Origin: Bacteroides sp.
GTDB lineage: Bacteria; Bacteroidota; Bacteroidia; Bacteroidales; Muribaculaceae
Direction: 5' to 3'
NCBI GenBank assembly: GCA_014801875.1
Contig: JAAVDJ010000040.1
Span: 62,001 to 126,000 of the forward strand
DNA length: 64,000 nt
Below the pieces are notes generated by a model. That model saw only the letters and a list, made by a program, of their open reading frames with translations, was not told where the DNA came from and searched no databases. How positions within the stretch are numbered: position 1 is the first letter of the stretch; each line of letters begins with the position of its first letter. Made by a program: the position numbers and the translations under genes. This document shows positions 9,108-16,540 of the stretch, piece after piece.

Positions 9108-9883
9108 TGTGGCGTGTGTTTGTGGTGGTATCTTTTCTTCTATCCGTTCTTCCCGTATTCTCCCGGGAAAGGTGTGACACTTTAGGAAAAGGGGAGAGGA
9201 TTATCGGGGATTACGCCTATAAGGATTGCCGGGAACTGCGTAAAGTAGTTGTGGCTTCGGGAGTAACCGAAATAGGGGAATACGCTTTCCTCGGATGTGA
9301 GGAGTTGGAGGAAATTGTGCTTCCCTCCTCCTTGCGGAAGATCGGAGAGGGTGCGGTCAGGGAGTGCCGTTCTTTAAAAAGGTTGGTCATTCCGGCAGGT
9401 GTGACGGTAGTACCGCGCTATATGTGTGCCTGGTGTGACAGTCTTGAGAGGGTTGATCTTCCTGCCGGAGTGAAAGATATAGGTTCCCATGCCTTCGCCT
9501 ACTGTGGAAGTCTTGAGGAAATTAATCTTCCGGCCGGTCTGACGCATATCGGGAGCAACGCTTTCAGTTTTTGCAGGAAGCTGAGGGAGATAGTAGTGCC
9601 CTCTTCGATGCAGGAACTCGAATCGTATGCTTTTTCCGATTGTTCTTCTTTGCGACGCGCTGTCCTGCCGTCAAACAGCAAGATGCTCGGAGAGTTGCTG
9701 TTCCTCGGGTGTCATGCTCTGGAGGAGATAGAGTGTATGAGTCCGGTCCCTCCCACTTTCGACTGCGACAGTCCGCTATTCGATTCTTCGGAAAGCGAGA
9801 TGTATATCAAAGTGAATCTAAAGATTCCTCCCTCCTCCCGAGGGCGTTACCGTAAAGCAAAAGTATGGAGCCTGTTCCCTTGA
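9104..9883 (+). CDS. BspA-like leucine-rich repeat protein, exported
   Basis: The 259-aa protein has a signal peptide (about residues 1-20, ending near VFSRE) followed by at least seven LRR_5/BspA repeats of about 23 residues. These show the characteristic G(V)TEIGEYAFLGCEELEEI and IGSHAFAYCGSLEEINLPAG patterns. The C-terminus carries the PPTFDCDSPLF-type capping segment seen after BspA repeats, then PSSRGRYRKAKVW. BspA-type proteins are usually surface or secreted proteins involved in binding; no anchor is visible here. It overlaps the upstream gene by 4 bp and ends a plus-strand unit that starts with tsaE. A hairpin terminator overlaps its stop codon. Confidence 0.88.
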   Translation: MMWRVFVVVSFLLSVLPVFSRERCDTLGKGERIIGDYAYKDCRELRKVVVASGVTEIGEYAFLGCEELEEIVLPSSLRKIGEGAVRECRSLKRLVIPAGVTVVPRYMCAWCDSLERVDLPAGVKDIGSHAFAYCGSLEEINLPAGLTHIGSNAFSFCRKLREIVVPSSMQELESYAFSDCSSLRRAVLPSNSKMLGELLFLGCHALEEIECMSPVPPTFDCDSPLFDSSESEMYIKVNLKIPPSSRGRYRKAKVWSLFP

Positions 9884-9909
9884 CCGGAATCGGCTCCATT
9901 CTTTTCTTT
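9865..9909 (+). terminator. Terminator overlapping the end of the LRR gene
   Basis: An 8-bp inverted repeat ATGGAGCC (9865-9872) / GGCTCCAT (9892-9899) spans the LRR stop codon and is followed by the T-rich TCTTTTCTTTT. This is consistent with intrinsic termination of the tsaE unit. Confidence 0.65.
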
Positions 9910-9936
9910 TATCGCGTCGCACCGGTGTGGGGTTGG

Positions 9937-9969
9937 AAAATACGCCGCCCTGCGTTGACAGTTTTGAAG
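9937..9969. repeat. Dispersed 33-nt repeat, copy 1
   Basis: Matches 31541-31573 at 28 of 33 positions (shared core GTT[G/A]ACAGTTTTGAAG). Both copies are in intergenic DNA just downstream of genes. No coding potential is seen. Confidence 0.5.
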
Positions 9970-10040
9970 AGCAGCTTAGACGATTTTGCACTTCGATATT
10001 GAATCTATATATGGAACTGTCTGTAAAGGGATACAATCCA

Positions 10041-10826
10041 CTAAAGTCCGGACTTTATTACATCATATAATGCGGCCAAGCTTACTTTGTCTTTAATGGA
10101 GCCAGAATGAATGTAAAGGATATTACCATCCTTTCCAATTACCACATTCAAGGGCATAATTCCGCTTTCACTGAACTTTTCATTGGCCTTTCGGTCTATG
10201 TCAAGATAAGTAATCTCAGATAGGTAGTGCCATTTACTGCCCAATTGACTATTGAAAAAACTATGTAAATCATCAGCGGTTGCATCTATACAAACGGGTA
10301 TGAAATGAAAAGATGACTCATCACTGAGTCTGTCTACTACTGACGGAATAAATTCCGGTTTCAATTCTTGGAGACAATTTCCACACCACGTTGCCCAGAA
10401 TGACAGCAAGTAACAATGTCCCGGGATTATCAGACTGACTGAAACACTTTCGTCCCTATATCTCAAAAGCTGAATTTGTGGAGCCTGTTCACCCACATGT
10501 ACTGATAAACTTTTTTCTCGAAGATTTCTATTCATCATGGAATACGCACGCTCCAATTCAGCTATTACCTCAGGAGACCGCATGGATAGAATATACCTTC
10601 CGTGGTTAGAAACAGAATCAATATAATGAGTAAACGGAAGCTCTCGACTTTTAATCGTAAGAGTGTCGTAATTAAATTCTCCCGAAATGTAATCGATGCT
10701 GTCCGGCATCTGATTCCAGAACGATTCGGACACTTCGATTTTCCCTACATAATATCGAGTGGGTATGGCGGCAAATAGAGTTGTCGCTAATACGGTAATG
10801 AAAAGAATAAGACAACTCTTTTTCAT
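10041..10826 (-). CDS. TlpA-type thioredoxin-fold thiol-disulfide protein
   Basis: The 261-aa exported protein has a short N-terminal signal (MKKSCLILFITVLATTLFAA) and a 110-residue N-terminal region without recognised motif. A TlpA/ResA-like thioredoxin domain follows, with the active site WATWCGNC (C148 and C151), a cis-Pro region (GIMPLNVVIGKDG) and the closing segment. Such proteins reduce or isomerise disulfides, or serve cytochrome maturation, in the periplasm. Its ATG overlaps the KilA-N stop codon (ATGA), so translation is coupled to a gene from a very different functional class. The gene is visibly AT-richer than the flanking tsaE and pro operons. Confidence 0.88.
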   Translation of the reverse strand: MKKSCLILFITVLATTLFAAIPTRYYVGKIEVSESFWNQMPDSIDYISGEFNYDTLTIKSRELPFTHYIDSVSNHGRYILSMRSPEVIAELERAYSMMNRNLREKSLSVHVGEQAPQIQLLRYRDESVSVSLIIPGHCYLLSFWATWCGNCLQELKPEFIPSVVDRLSDESSFHFIPVCIDATADDLHSFFNSQLGSKWHYLSEITYLDIDRKANEKFSESGIMPLNVVIGKDGNILYIHSGSIKDKVSLAALYDVIKSGL

Positions 10827-11626
10827 TTCAGCAGTTTTCTATCGTTGTCGCTGCTTTCAAGTACGCTCATCTGATGGATGGCTATTTGATTGAGCTTGAT
10901 CAGACGCTCCTTCTGTGGCATCCCCTGTTCAATAAACACCGCATTGAGATTCTCCATATTGGAGAGACATATAAGTTCATTGATAGAGGCGTAATCCCGG
11001 ATATTGCCTTTGAGGTCGGGATTGGCGTCATGCCACTGTTTTGCAGTCATGCCGAACATAGCCACATTCAGCACATCGGCTTCATTGGCATATATGATAC
11101 TTGCCTGAGCCTTTGTAATCTCGGCAGGTATGAGATTGTGCTTGATGGCATCGGTGTGGATTCGATAATTTATTTTGGACAACTCACGTTTCGCAGACCA
11201 GCCGAGTTGCTTCTGTTCCTCTTCCTTTAGACGTTGGAACTCCTTTACAATATAAACCTTAAACTCGGGGCTTATCCACATCGCAAACTCAAATGCAATG
11301 TCTTTATGGGCGTATGTGCCTCCATAGCGTCCGGCTTTTGCCTGAACGGATATGGCATTAGTCCGGGCAACGAATTCTTTTACGCTTATCTTGAAACTAT
11401 TAAGTCCCGACTGATTTTTAATTATGGCGAATTCGCCATAATTAAAATTGGGATTATACACCTTCTCCCAGATTCCGATAAACTCCAAGGTATTACGATT
11501 ACGAAGCCAGTCAGTAATGAAGAAATCTCCATCTTTAGCCCGTAACATATCGGTAAGACAGATATAATCCTCTCCGTTGACTTTTAGAATGTTAACCGCA
11601 GTGTCTTTTACTATTAGCTTCGCCAT
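10823..11626 (-). CDS. KilA-N domain protein
   Basis: The 267-aa protein carries a KilA-N domain, a DNA-binding module common in phage antirepressors and in large DNA viruses. It spans about residues 1-125: the TDMLRAKDGDFFITDWLRNR segment, then NFNYGEFAIIKNQSGLNSF, KEFVARTNAISVQAKAGRYGGTYAHKDIAFEFAMWISPEF and FKVYIVKEFQRLKEEE. The C-terminal 140 residues form a helical domain (KQLGWSAKRELSKINYRIHTDAIKHNL...) found in chromosomal KilA-N proteins of Bacteroidota. Its molecular job is not established. It is followed with a 4-bp overlap by a TlpA-type gene and preceded by two near-identical promoters. Confidence 0.9.
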   Translation of the reverse strand: MAKLIVKDTAVNILKVNGEDYICLTDMLRAKDGDFFITDWLRNRNTLEFIGIWEKVYNPNFNYGEFAIIKNQSGLNSFKISVKEFVARTNAISVQAKAGRYGGTYAHKDIAFEFAMWISPEFKVYIVKEFQRLKEEEQKQLGWSAKRELSKINYRIHTDAIKHNLIPAEITKAQASIIYANEADVLNVAMFGMTAKQWHDANPDLKGNIRDYASINELICLSNMENLNAVFIEQGMPQKERLIKLNQIAIHQMSVLESSDNDRKLLK

Positions 11627-11661
11627 GTCGTTTTGTAATTGTATCGAAATCGGTACATTTA

Positions 11662-11692
11662 TTGTTTGTGTTGATAAAAAGCACTACTTTTG
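11662..11692 (+). promoter_or_regulatory. Promoter-like sequence pointing against the KilA-N promoters
   Basis: TTG at 11662-11664, 20 bp, then TACTTTTG at 11685-11692 match the Bacteroidota promoter. No gene follows on this strand before proC. A weak hairpin (CCCGGTA at 11704-11710 with TATCGGG at 11728-11734) and a TTAGTTTTT tract lie right after it. Confidence 0.4.
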
Positions 11693-11697
11693 CAGTG
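11680..11697 (-). terminator. Terminator-like hairpin in the KilA-N leader
   Basis: In the minus direction the leader reads CACTGC-AAAA-GTAGTG, a 6-bp stem with one G-T pair, followed by CTTTTTATC. It lies between the two minus-strand promoters and the KilA-N start, so it could attenuate the operon. The stem is short. Confidence 0.4.
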
Positions 11698-11749
11698 TTG
11701 TTTCCCGGTACCCCTGACTCGTCAAGCTATCGGGTTAGTTTTTGATATG

Positions 11750-11780
11750 CAAAGGTAATCATTTTCATCGGATTGGGCAA
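11750..11780 (-). promoter_or_regulatory. KilA-N operon promoter, proximal
   Basis: On the minus strand: TTG (11780-11778), 20 bp, TACCTTTG (11757-11750). Transcription would begin near 11743, about 117 nt before the KilA-N ATG. The box lies inside the 17-bp sequence TGCAAAGGTAATCATTT, repeated at the distal promoter. Confidence 0.7.
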
Positions 11781-11875
11781 CAGCGAGAAAAAGGACACCG
11801 GGTTTCCCTCTCGATGTCCAACCACTAATCCACGTCAAAAATGGAACAAAAACATTATGACGTTGAATCTTATTG

Positions 11876-11906
11876 CAAAGGTAATCATTTCTGATCGCCT
11901 ACTCAA
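11876..11906 (-). promoter_or_regulatory. KilA-N operon promoter, distal
   Basis: On the minus strand: TTG (11906-11904), 20 bp, TACCTTTG (11883-11876). It repeats the proximal promoter exactly over 17 bp, 126 bp further upstream. Either promoter fits the consensus, so they look like tandem promoters produced by duplication. Confidence 0.65.
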
Positions 11907-11986
11907 CTCTATAACAAGCGAAAGTGTCAGAAATGGGGTTCACTTCACCACCCGGTGAGTTCTTTCTTCGAAGGGGTAGGGTACCC

Positions 11987-12005
11987 GGGCATTCGGCGAA
12001 TGCCC
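11987..12005. repeat. REP-like palindrome, copy 1
   Basis: GGGCATTC-GGC-GAATGCCC has 8-bp arms and a 3-nt loop. The 18-nt core GCATTCGGCGAATGCCCT recurs at 28392-28409, and a similar CACC...GGT.A.TTCTTT stretch precedes both copies. Likely a dispersed repeat family; two copies only in this window. Confidence 0.5.
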
Positions 12006-12107
12006 TAATCTCCATATCCCTACCGATACGTACCTCGTACTCGGGGCGATTGGCTTATTCATTCTCCGTTTTCTATGTAATTTTTTTCGTTTGGAGACAG
12101 AAAGTTG

Positions 12108-12115
12108 TAACTTTG
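12108..12115 (+). promoter_or_regulatory. proC -7 box, four bases before the start codon
   Basis: TAACTTTG fits TAnnTTTG and ends only 4 nt before the proC ATG at 12120. The predicted transcription start therefore falls on or next to the ATG, which would make the proCBA mRNA leaderless. The -33 region is T-rich but without a clean TTTG at 20 bp. Confidence 0.55.
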
Positions 12116-12119
12116 CGAA

Positions 12120-12902
12120 ATGAAAAAGAAAATTGCCATATTAGGTTGCGGAAATATGGGAGGTGCAATAGCCGCTTCCCTCCCGGCCGATTCTTATTCC
12201 GTGGTCTGCACTGCCGCCACTGAACAAACTGTATGTCGTGTCGCAAAGGATATTCCTACGGCGGCCTTCACCCTCGACAATGCTGCCGCAGTGGAGGAAG
12301 CCGACATCGTGGTCATTGCCGTCAAACCCTTTATCTTTCCTGAGATACTTCCCTATATCAAACCTGCTCTCAAACCGGGCGCAATAGTAATATCTGTAAT
12401 AGCCGGTCTTACTATCGCTGACCTTGACCAAATGTTAGATGCAAGGGAGAAAGATTGCACGGTTGTACGTGTCATTCCAAACACAGCCATCAGAAACCAT
12501 AAGAGCGTCACATTCGTAGCGGTCGGTGAGAACGTTCCGAAGGATAAGACAGATGAGGTGATGGAAATATTCAACCGCTCCGGAAAGGCCTTCCTTATTC
12601 CCGAGAAGAATATGGCCGCCTGCACAGCCCTCGCTTCCTGTGGCATCGCCTTCTTCCTTCGCTTCATCCGCGCCGCTGCCGAAGGAGGTGTGGAATTGGG
12701 TCTTAAACCCGGCTTCGCCACTGAAGTGGCAGCTCTCACGGCCGAGGGTGCGGCATCCCTGCTTGCCGACGGGTCACACCCCGAAGTGGAAATCGACAAG
12801 GTGACCACCCCCGGCGGAATAACCATAAAAGGGTTGAATGAGATGGAAGCACACGGTTTCACCGCGGCAGTCATTGCTGCGCTGAAGGCGACCGTAAAAT
12901 GA
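12120..12902 (+). CDS. proC: Pyrroline-5-carboxylate reductase
   Basis: ProC performs the last step of proline synthesis, NAD(P)H-dependent reduction of pyrroline-5-carboxylate. The 260-aa protein has the Rossmann loop LGCGNMGGA (residues 8-16), the VVIAVKPF segment, RVIPNTAI, and the C-terminal family signature around TTPGGITIKGLNEME. This is the normal length and domain order. It begins the proC-proB-proA operon with only 16 bp to proB. The start MKKKIAILGCGNMGG agrees with the family and lies 4 nt after the -7 box. Confidence 0.95.
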   Translation: MKKKIAILGCGNMGGAIAASLPADSYSVVCTAATEQTVCRVAKDIPTAAFTLDNAAAVEEADIVVIAVKPFIFPEILPYIKPALKPGAIVISVIAGLTIADLDQMLDAREKDCTVVRVIPNTAIRNHKSVTFVAVGENVPKDKTDEVMEIFNRSGKAFLIPEKNMAACTALASCGIAFFLRFIRAAAEGGVELGLKPGFATEVAALTAEGAASLLADGSHPEVEIDKVTTPGGITIKGLNEMEAHGFTAAVIAALKATVK

Positions 12903-12918
12903 ATATAAACCCTTTACG

Positions 12919-14034
12919 ATGAAACATTTGAACAAAGATAAAAACAGGGTGTCGACCCTTGTGGTGAAGATCGGAAGCAACGTAATCACACGCTCCGACG
13001 GCACTCTCGACGTCACCCGTATGTCGGCTCTCGTAGACCAGGTCGCCTCGCTCCACAAACGCGGGCTCAGAGTGATTATGGTGTCGTCCGGCGCTGTGGC
13101 GGCCGGTAGGAACGAAATACACCCCACCCATCGTCTGGACGCGGTGTCTGCTCGTCAACTCTATTCTGCCGTGGGCCAGGCGAAGCTTATCAACCGCTAC
13201 TATGAGCTTTTCCGAGACCACGGGCTTGCTTGCGGGCAAATCCTTACCACAAAGGAGGGGTTCGGCTCCCGCACACACTATCTCAATCAGAAACACTGCA
13301 TGGAGGTGATGCTCGCCCAAGGGGTAATCCCCATAATCAACGAGAACGACACCATCTCTGTCACTGAACTGATGTTTACAGACAATGACGAGCTTTCCGG
13401 CCTCGTCGCCTCCATGATGGATGCCGACAAACTTATAATCCTAAGTAATATCGACGGAATTTTTAACGGAGACCCTTCGTTGCCTGACACAAAAGTGATT
13501 CGCGAGGTGCCCCCCGGCACAACAGACCTTTCAGAGGTCGTCGTAGCCGGAAAATCCACTTTTGGCCGAGGGGGGATGATCACGAAATGCCGGATCGCAC
13601 TGAAGGTGGCTTCCGAAGGAATAGAAGTGATTATTGCCAACGGAAAGAAAGACAACATCCTTCTGCACCTTATTGATGACGCTGCCACACTCTGCACACG
13701 TCTGCTTCCCGGGGAAAGGGTAAACAGCAGAAGAAAATGGATGGCACATTCACATGATTTCGTGAAAGGGGTTGTTTTTGTAAATAAAGGGGCAGCTGAT
13801 GTGCTTCTTGATTCCCGAAGTGCGGGGAGCTTGCTGCCCGTCGGGATTACCGGCGTTGAGGGTAGTTTCGAGAAGGGAGATCTTCTGGGAATAATCGGAC
13901 CTGATCAGACCTCCATAGGGGTAGGTTGCAGCGAATATTCTTCGCAGGAGTTGCAGGAAGCTGTCGGTAAGAAAGGGATGAAACCTGCCATTCATTATGA
14001 TTATTTGTATATTGACCGTAACTGGATAGGATGA
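12919..14034 (+). CDS. proB: Glutamate 5-kinase with PUA domain
   Basis: ProB phosphorylates glutamate to gamma-glutamyl phosphate, the committed and usually proline-inhibited step of proline synthesis. The 371-aa protein has the amino acid kinase domain (VVKIGSNVITR at about 15-25, VMVSSGAVAAGR, NENDTIS, DNDELSGLVASMMDADKLIILSNIDG, GRGGMITK) and a C-terminal PUA domain from about 275 (RKWMAHSHDFVKGVVFVNKGA, SLLPVGITGVEGSFEKGD). Full length suggests normal feedback control. It overlaps proA by 4 bp (ATGA). Confidence 0.95.
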   Translation: MKHLNKDKNRVSTLVVKIGSNVITRSDGTLDVTRMSALVDQVASLHKRGLRVIMVSSGAVAAGRNEIHPTHRLDAVSARQLYSAVGQAKLINRYYELFRDHGLACGQILTTKEGFGSRTHYLNQKHCMEVMLAQGVIPIINENDTISVTELMFTDNDELSGLVASMMDADKLIILSNIDGIFNGDPSLPDTKVIREVPPGTTDLSEVVVAGKSTFGRGGMITKCRIALKVASEGIEVIIANGKKDNILLHLIDDAATLCTRLLPGERVNSRRKWMAHSHDFVKGVVFVNKGAADVLLDSRSAGSLLPVGITGVEGSFEKGDLLGIIGPDQTSIGVGCSEYSSQELQEAVGKKGMKPAIHYDYLYIDRNWIG

Positions 14035-15293
14035 AGAAGATTATGGATATAAAAATGATGATAGCCGGAGCCGTGGCTGCCTCCGGTTCGTTGCTTCAGC
14101 TCTCCGATGAGCGTAATGCCGCGATATTGAGGAAAGTGGCGCAGTCCCTTGTTGAAAATGAGGAATCGATCCTGGCTGCCAACCGTAAGGATTTGGAGCG
14201 GATGGATGTCTCAAACCCGGACTACGACCGTCTTCGCCTTGATTCAGGACGCCTCCGTGGGATAGCGGCCGATATGGAGGCTGTCTCCCGACTCCCCCTC
14301 CCTTGGGGAAAGGTGCTGTCAGAGACAACCCGTCCCAACGGAATGGTGATAAGGAAAGTGGCTGTGCCGTTTGGTGTCATTGGCGTGATTTATGAAGCCC
14401 GTCCGAATGTCACTGCCGATGTCTTCTCTCTCTGTTTCCGCAGCGGGAGTGCCTGTGTGCTCAAAGGGGGGCATGATGCCGATTTCTCTTCACGCGCTAT
14501 TGTGGAAGTGGTCAGGAGGGTCCTTGCAGCTGAAGGACTTCCGGAAGGGCTGTGTACCCTTCTCCCGGCAGAAAGGGAGAGCACGGCTGTCATGCTCGAT
14601 GCAGTCGGTGAGATTGATGTCATCATCCCGCGGGGAGGTAGAGGCCTGATAGATTATGTGCGTGATAATTCCCGCGTCCCGGTCATAGAGACCGGAGCCG
14701 GGGTTTGCCACACATATGTCGACACCGGGGCAGATGTGGAGAAGAGCAGGGAAGTGGTGCTGAATGCCAAGACGCGCCGTGTCAGTGTATGCAATGCACT
14801 TGACTGCCTTATTATCCATCGCGACCGTCTCGCGGACCTCCCGGAGATATGTCACCCTTTGGCCGACAAGGGGGTGAGGATATATGCTGACGCTGACGCT
14901 ATGGAGCATTTGGCCGGAAACTATCCGCAGGAGCTGCTGGCCGAGGCAGAGGAGGAACACTACGGAAAGGAATTTCGCGACTACGCGATGGCTGTCAAGA
15001 CCGTCGACACCCTTGACGAAGCCCTCAAGCATATCGCAGCTCATGGCTCCCACCATAGCGAATGCATCATGACGGAGGATACTGCCGCGGCTGCCCGTTT
15101 CCAGAGGGATGTCGATGCCTCATGCGTATATGTGAATGTCTCCACGGCGTTTACCGATGGGGCGCAGTTCGGATTCGGGGCGGAGGTAGGTATCTCGACT
15201 CAGAAACTCCATGCGAGAGGCCCTATGGGACTGCCTGAACTGACTACATACAAATATCTCATCACAGGAAACGGACAAACCCGCAACCCTTGA
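14031..15293 (+). CDS. proA: Gamma-glutamyl phosphate reductase
   Basis: ProA reduces gamma-glutamyl phosphate to glutamate semialdehyde with NADPH and cyclises spontaneously to the ProC substrate. The 420-aa aldehyde-dehydrogenase-fold protein shows VPFGVIGVIYEARPNVT, CVLKGGHDADFSS, IPRGGRGLIDYV, the catalytic Cys region RRVSVCNALDCL (about residue 250), and FTDGAQFGFGAEVGISTQKL near the C-terminus. The start at 14031 gives the ATGA overlap with proB; MDIKMM twelve bases later is an alternative. It is the last gene of the operon and is followed by an intrinsic terminator. Confidence 0.95.
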   Translation: MKKIMDIKMMIAGAVAASGSLLQLSDERNAAILRKVAQSLVENEESILAANRKDLERMDVSNPDYDRLRLDSGRLRGIAADMEAVSRLPLPWGKVLSETTRPNGMVIRKVAVPFGVIGVIYEARPNVTADVFSLCFRSGSACVLKGGHDADFSSRAIVEVVRRVLAAEGLPEGLCTLLPAERESTAVMLDAVGEIDVIIPRGGRGLIDYVRDNSRVPVIETGAGVCHTYVDTGADVEKSREVVLNAKTRRVSVCNALDCLIIHRDRLADLPEICHPLADKGVRIYADADAMEHLAGNYPQELLAEAEEEHYGKEFRDYAMAVKTVDTLDEALKHIAAHGSHHSECIMTEDTAAAARFQRDVDASCVYVNVSTAFTDGAQFGFGAEVGISTQKLHARGPMGLPELTTYKYLITGNGQTRNP

Positions 15294-15606
15294 TGAACTA
15301 TTTTCTTTTTCCCGATGTTATAATATCAGAAAGCCGCTTATGATATGCAAGATTAATAGTACGGCGGTTTTCTATTCATGATGTTAGGTTAGTTCGAAAA
15401 AGTATTATGGAAAAAGAGGAAATCGGTCGATGTGAATCGGCCGATTTTTTTGTGGGTTCGGAAATAAAAATTCAAATTTTTTATTTCCAATAAACCTTTT
15501 TTAAGAAATTCCGTTGAGATAGGAAAAGAGGGATGAATCGCTTACTACAACCTCATCATCCTCCATTATCTAATCCTTAAAATAATCTATCTTAAACTTT
15601 ATCGTT
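15294..15606. other. Intergenic region rich in hairpins after proA
   Basis: No gene is visible in these 313 bp. There are three stem-loops: 15328-15373 (AGAAAGCCGC / GCGGTTTTCT, long loop), the terminator at 15420-15452, and an A/T hairpin at 15460-15488 (GGAAATAAAAA / TTTTTATTTCC). The last two lie upstream of the small membrane protein gene. Confidence 0.55.
15420..15452 (+). terminator. proCBA operon terminator
   Basis: AAATCGGTCGAT (15420-15431), loop GTGA, ATCGGCCGATTT (15436-15447), then a T-run. The 12-bp stem has one G-T pair. It is the best intrinsic terminator after proA. Confidence 0.8.
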
Positions 15607-15966
15607 ATGTCAACAGTCTATGATCGTCACGGCTCTACAATGAGCGGTCTTATCTTTCTTATCGCCAGTGTAGTGCTCTTTTTGGGTTCGGTGGGTATCT
15701 TCATCTGGCTCCTGCTCGACACAGTGGAAGAGCATTTCATAAGGAACGTCTTCTTCGGTTCGGCCTTCCTGGTCTGCACCCTCGGTCTGCTTGTCTACGT
15801 ACTCTTTATATACCGATACCCTCGCGCCTGTTCGTTTGTCCTCTGGTCTGCTATGGCCATTGGCACTGCAGCTTTCATTTTCGGCCTTTGCATGAAGCCA
15901 AAAATTGATTACACTGCATCATTCGTTAATGCGAAATATCAGCTGGAATATGCCAGCCTCAGATAA
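15607..15966 (+). CDS. Small three-helix membrane protein, function unknown
   Basis: The 119-aa protein is mostly hydrophobic, with three predicted membrane helices at about 14-39 (LIFLIASVVLFLGSVGIFIW), 52-71 (FGSAFLVCTLGLLVYVLFIY) and 76-95. A short polar tail follows (KPKIDYTASFVNAKYQLEYA). I know no family for it. It stands alone between the pro operon and a convergent small lipoprotein gene, and a perfect 12-bp hairpin separates it from that gene. No SD sequence or clear -7 box was found. Confidence 0.65.
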   Translation: MSTVYDRHGSTMSGLIFLIASVVLFLGSVGIFIWLLLDTVEEHFIRNVFFGSAFLVCTLGLLVYVLFIYRYPRACSFVLWSAMAIGTAAFIFGLCMKPKIDYTASFVNAKYQLEYASLR

Positions 15967-16010
15967 TTTATTCAATCTTGGACTTATTTTATTAAAGACA
16001 ATAAATTAAA

Positions 16011-16044
16011 TAAAGTCGGCATTCCCGAGGGGATGCCGACTTTA
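16011..16044. terminator. Bidirectional terminator
   Basis: A perfect 12-bp stem TAAAGTCGGCAT (16011-16022) / ATGCCGACTTTA (16033-16044) with a 10-nt loop lies between the convergent genes ending at 15966 and 16059, with T/A-rich flanks on both sides. Confidence 0.85.
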
Positions 16045-16058
16045 TTTACGATAAAATC

Positions 16059-16319
16059 TTATCGATGGTTGTTTGTGCCCGGTCTCCCCGGAGCCGGTTG
16101 ATTGGGGGATGGTTGCGGTGTGGGTTTGGCGGGTGTGCCCGGTTTGCCGGGTGCGGGTTTCGGCGGCATGACCGGTCGTGGCGGAATAGGTTTGGGTGGA
16201 TTGCGATGATGGCTGAAATGTGGATTGTCATCATAAACTCTCGGCATACATCCGGTGGAGAGAATGCCGACAAGCGCTATCATCAAGATAGAACCCATGC
16301 GTGTAATTTTTCTTATCAT
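16059..16319 (-). CDS. Small proline-rich lipoprotein
   Basis: The 86-aa protein has a lipoprotein signal (MGSILMIALVGILSTGC from residue 8, lipobox LSTGC). After the Cys it is almost entirely Pro, Lys, Gly, Asn and Arg, with runs such as NPPKPIPPRPVMPPKPAPG and PTPQPSPNQPAPGRPG. Such low-complexity tails span or coat the periplasmic or outer surface; no enzymatic role is suggested. The start may be residue 1 or the Met at residue 8. It converges with the three-helix membrane protein gene. Confidence 0.65.
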   Translation of the reverse strand: MIRKITRMGSILMIALVGILSTGCMPRVYDDNPHFSHHRNPPKPIPPRPVMPPKPAPGKPGTPAKPTPQPSPNQPAPGRPGTNNHR

Positions 16320-16511
16320 AACATTTTATAATTAAACGGGGCATTCATAGCTGCCTCTAAATAATATAACTTATAAATAACATAACATCGGAATCGCAAA
16401 AATTCCTACACCCGAATTGCTGCTTTTACCTGTTTTGGGGTATAAAAGTCTAAAAGTTTGAAAATATGGATTTTTATTCCGGTCATGTAGGGGATTATCA
16501 AATTTTTTGTG

Positions 16512-16519
16512 TAGATTTG
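16512..16519 (+). promoter_or_regulatory. -7 box upstream of the glycerophosphodiesterase gene
   Basis: TAGATTTG fits TAnnTTTG. A transcription start near 16526 lies past earlier in-frame start codons and supports translation from 16541. Confidence 0.5.
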
Positions 16520-16540
16520 CAGTTGCTAAATCTAAATATT

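Larger units (their letters stand above)
11627..12119. other. Intergenic region with three promoters, hairpins and a REP-like palindrome
   Basis: This 493-bp stretch has no convincing gene. It holds two minus-strand promoters that share a 17-bp direct repeat (11748-11764 and 11874-11890), an opposing plus-strand promoter-like sequence (11662-11692) and a leader hairpin followed by a T-run in the minus direction (11680-11697). It also has a GGGCATTC-GGC-GAATGCCC palindrome (11987-12005) and the proC -7 box (12108-12115). Confidence 0.6.

Noticed and set aside
11700-11745. Hammerhead-like ribozyme in the KilA-N leader
   Set aside because: CTTGACGAG and GAAAC fragments are present, but the core has an extra base and helix II cannot pair.
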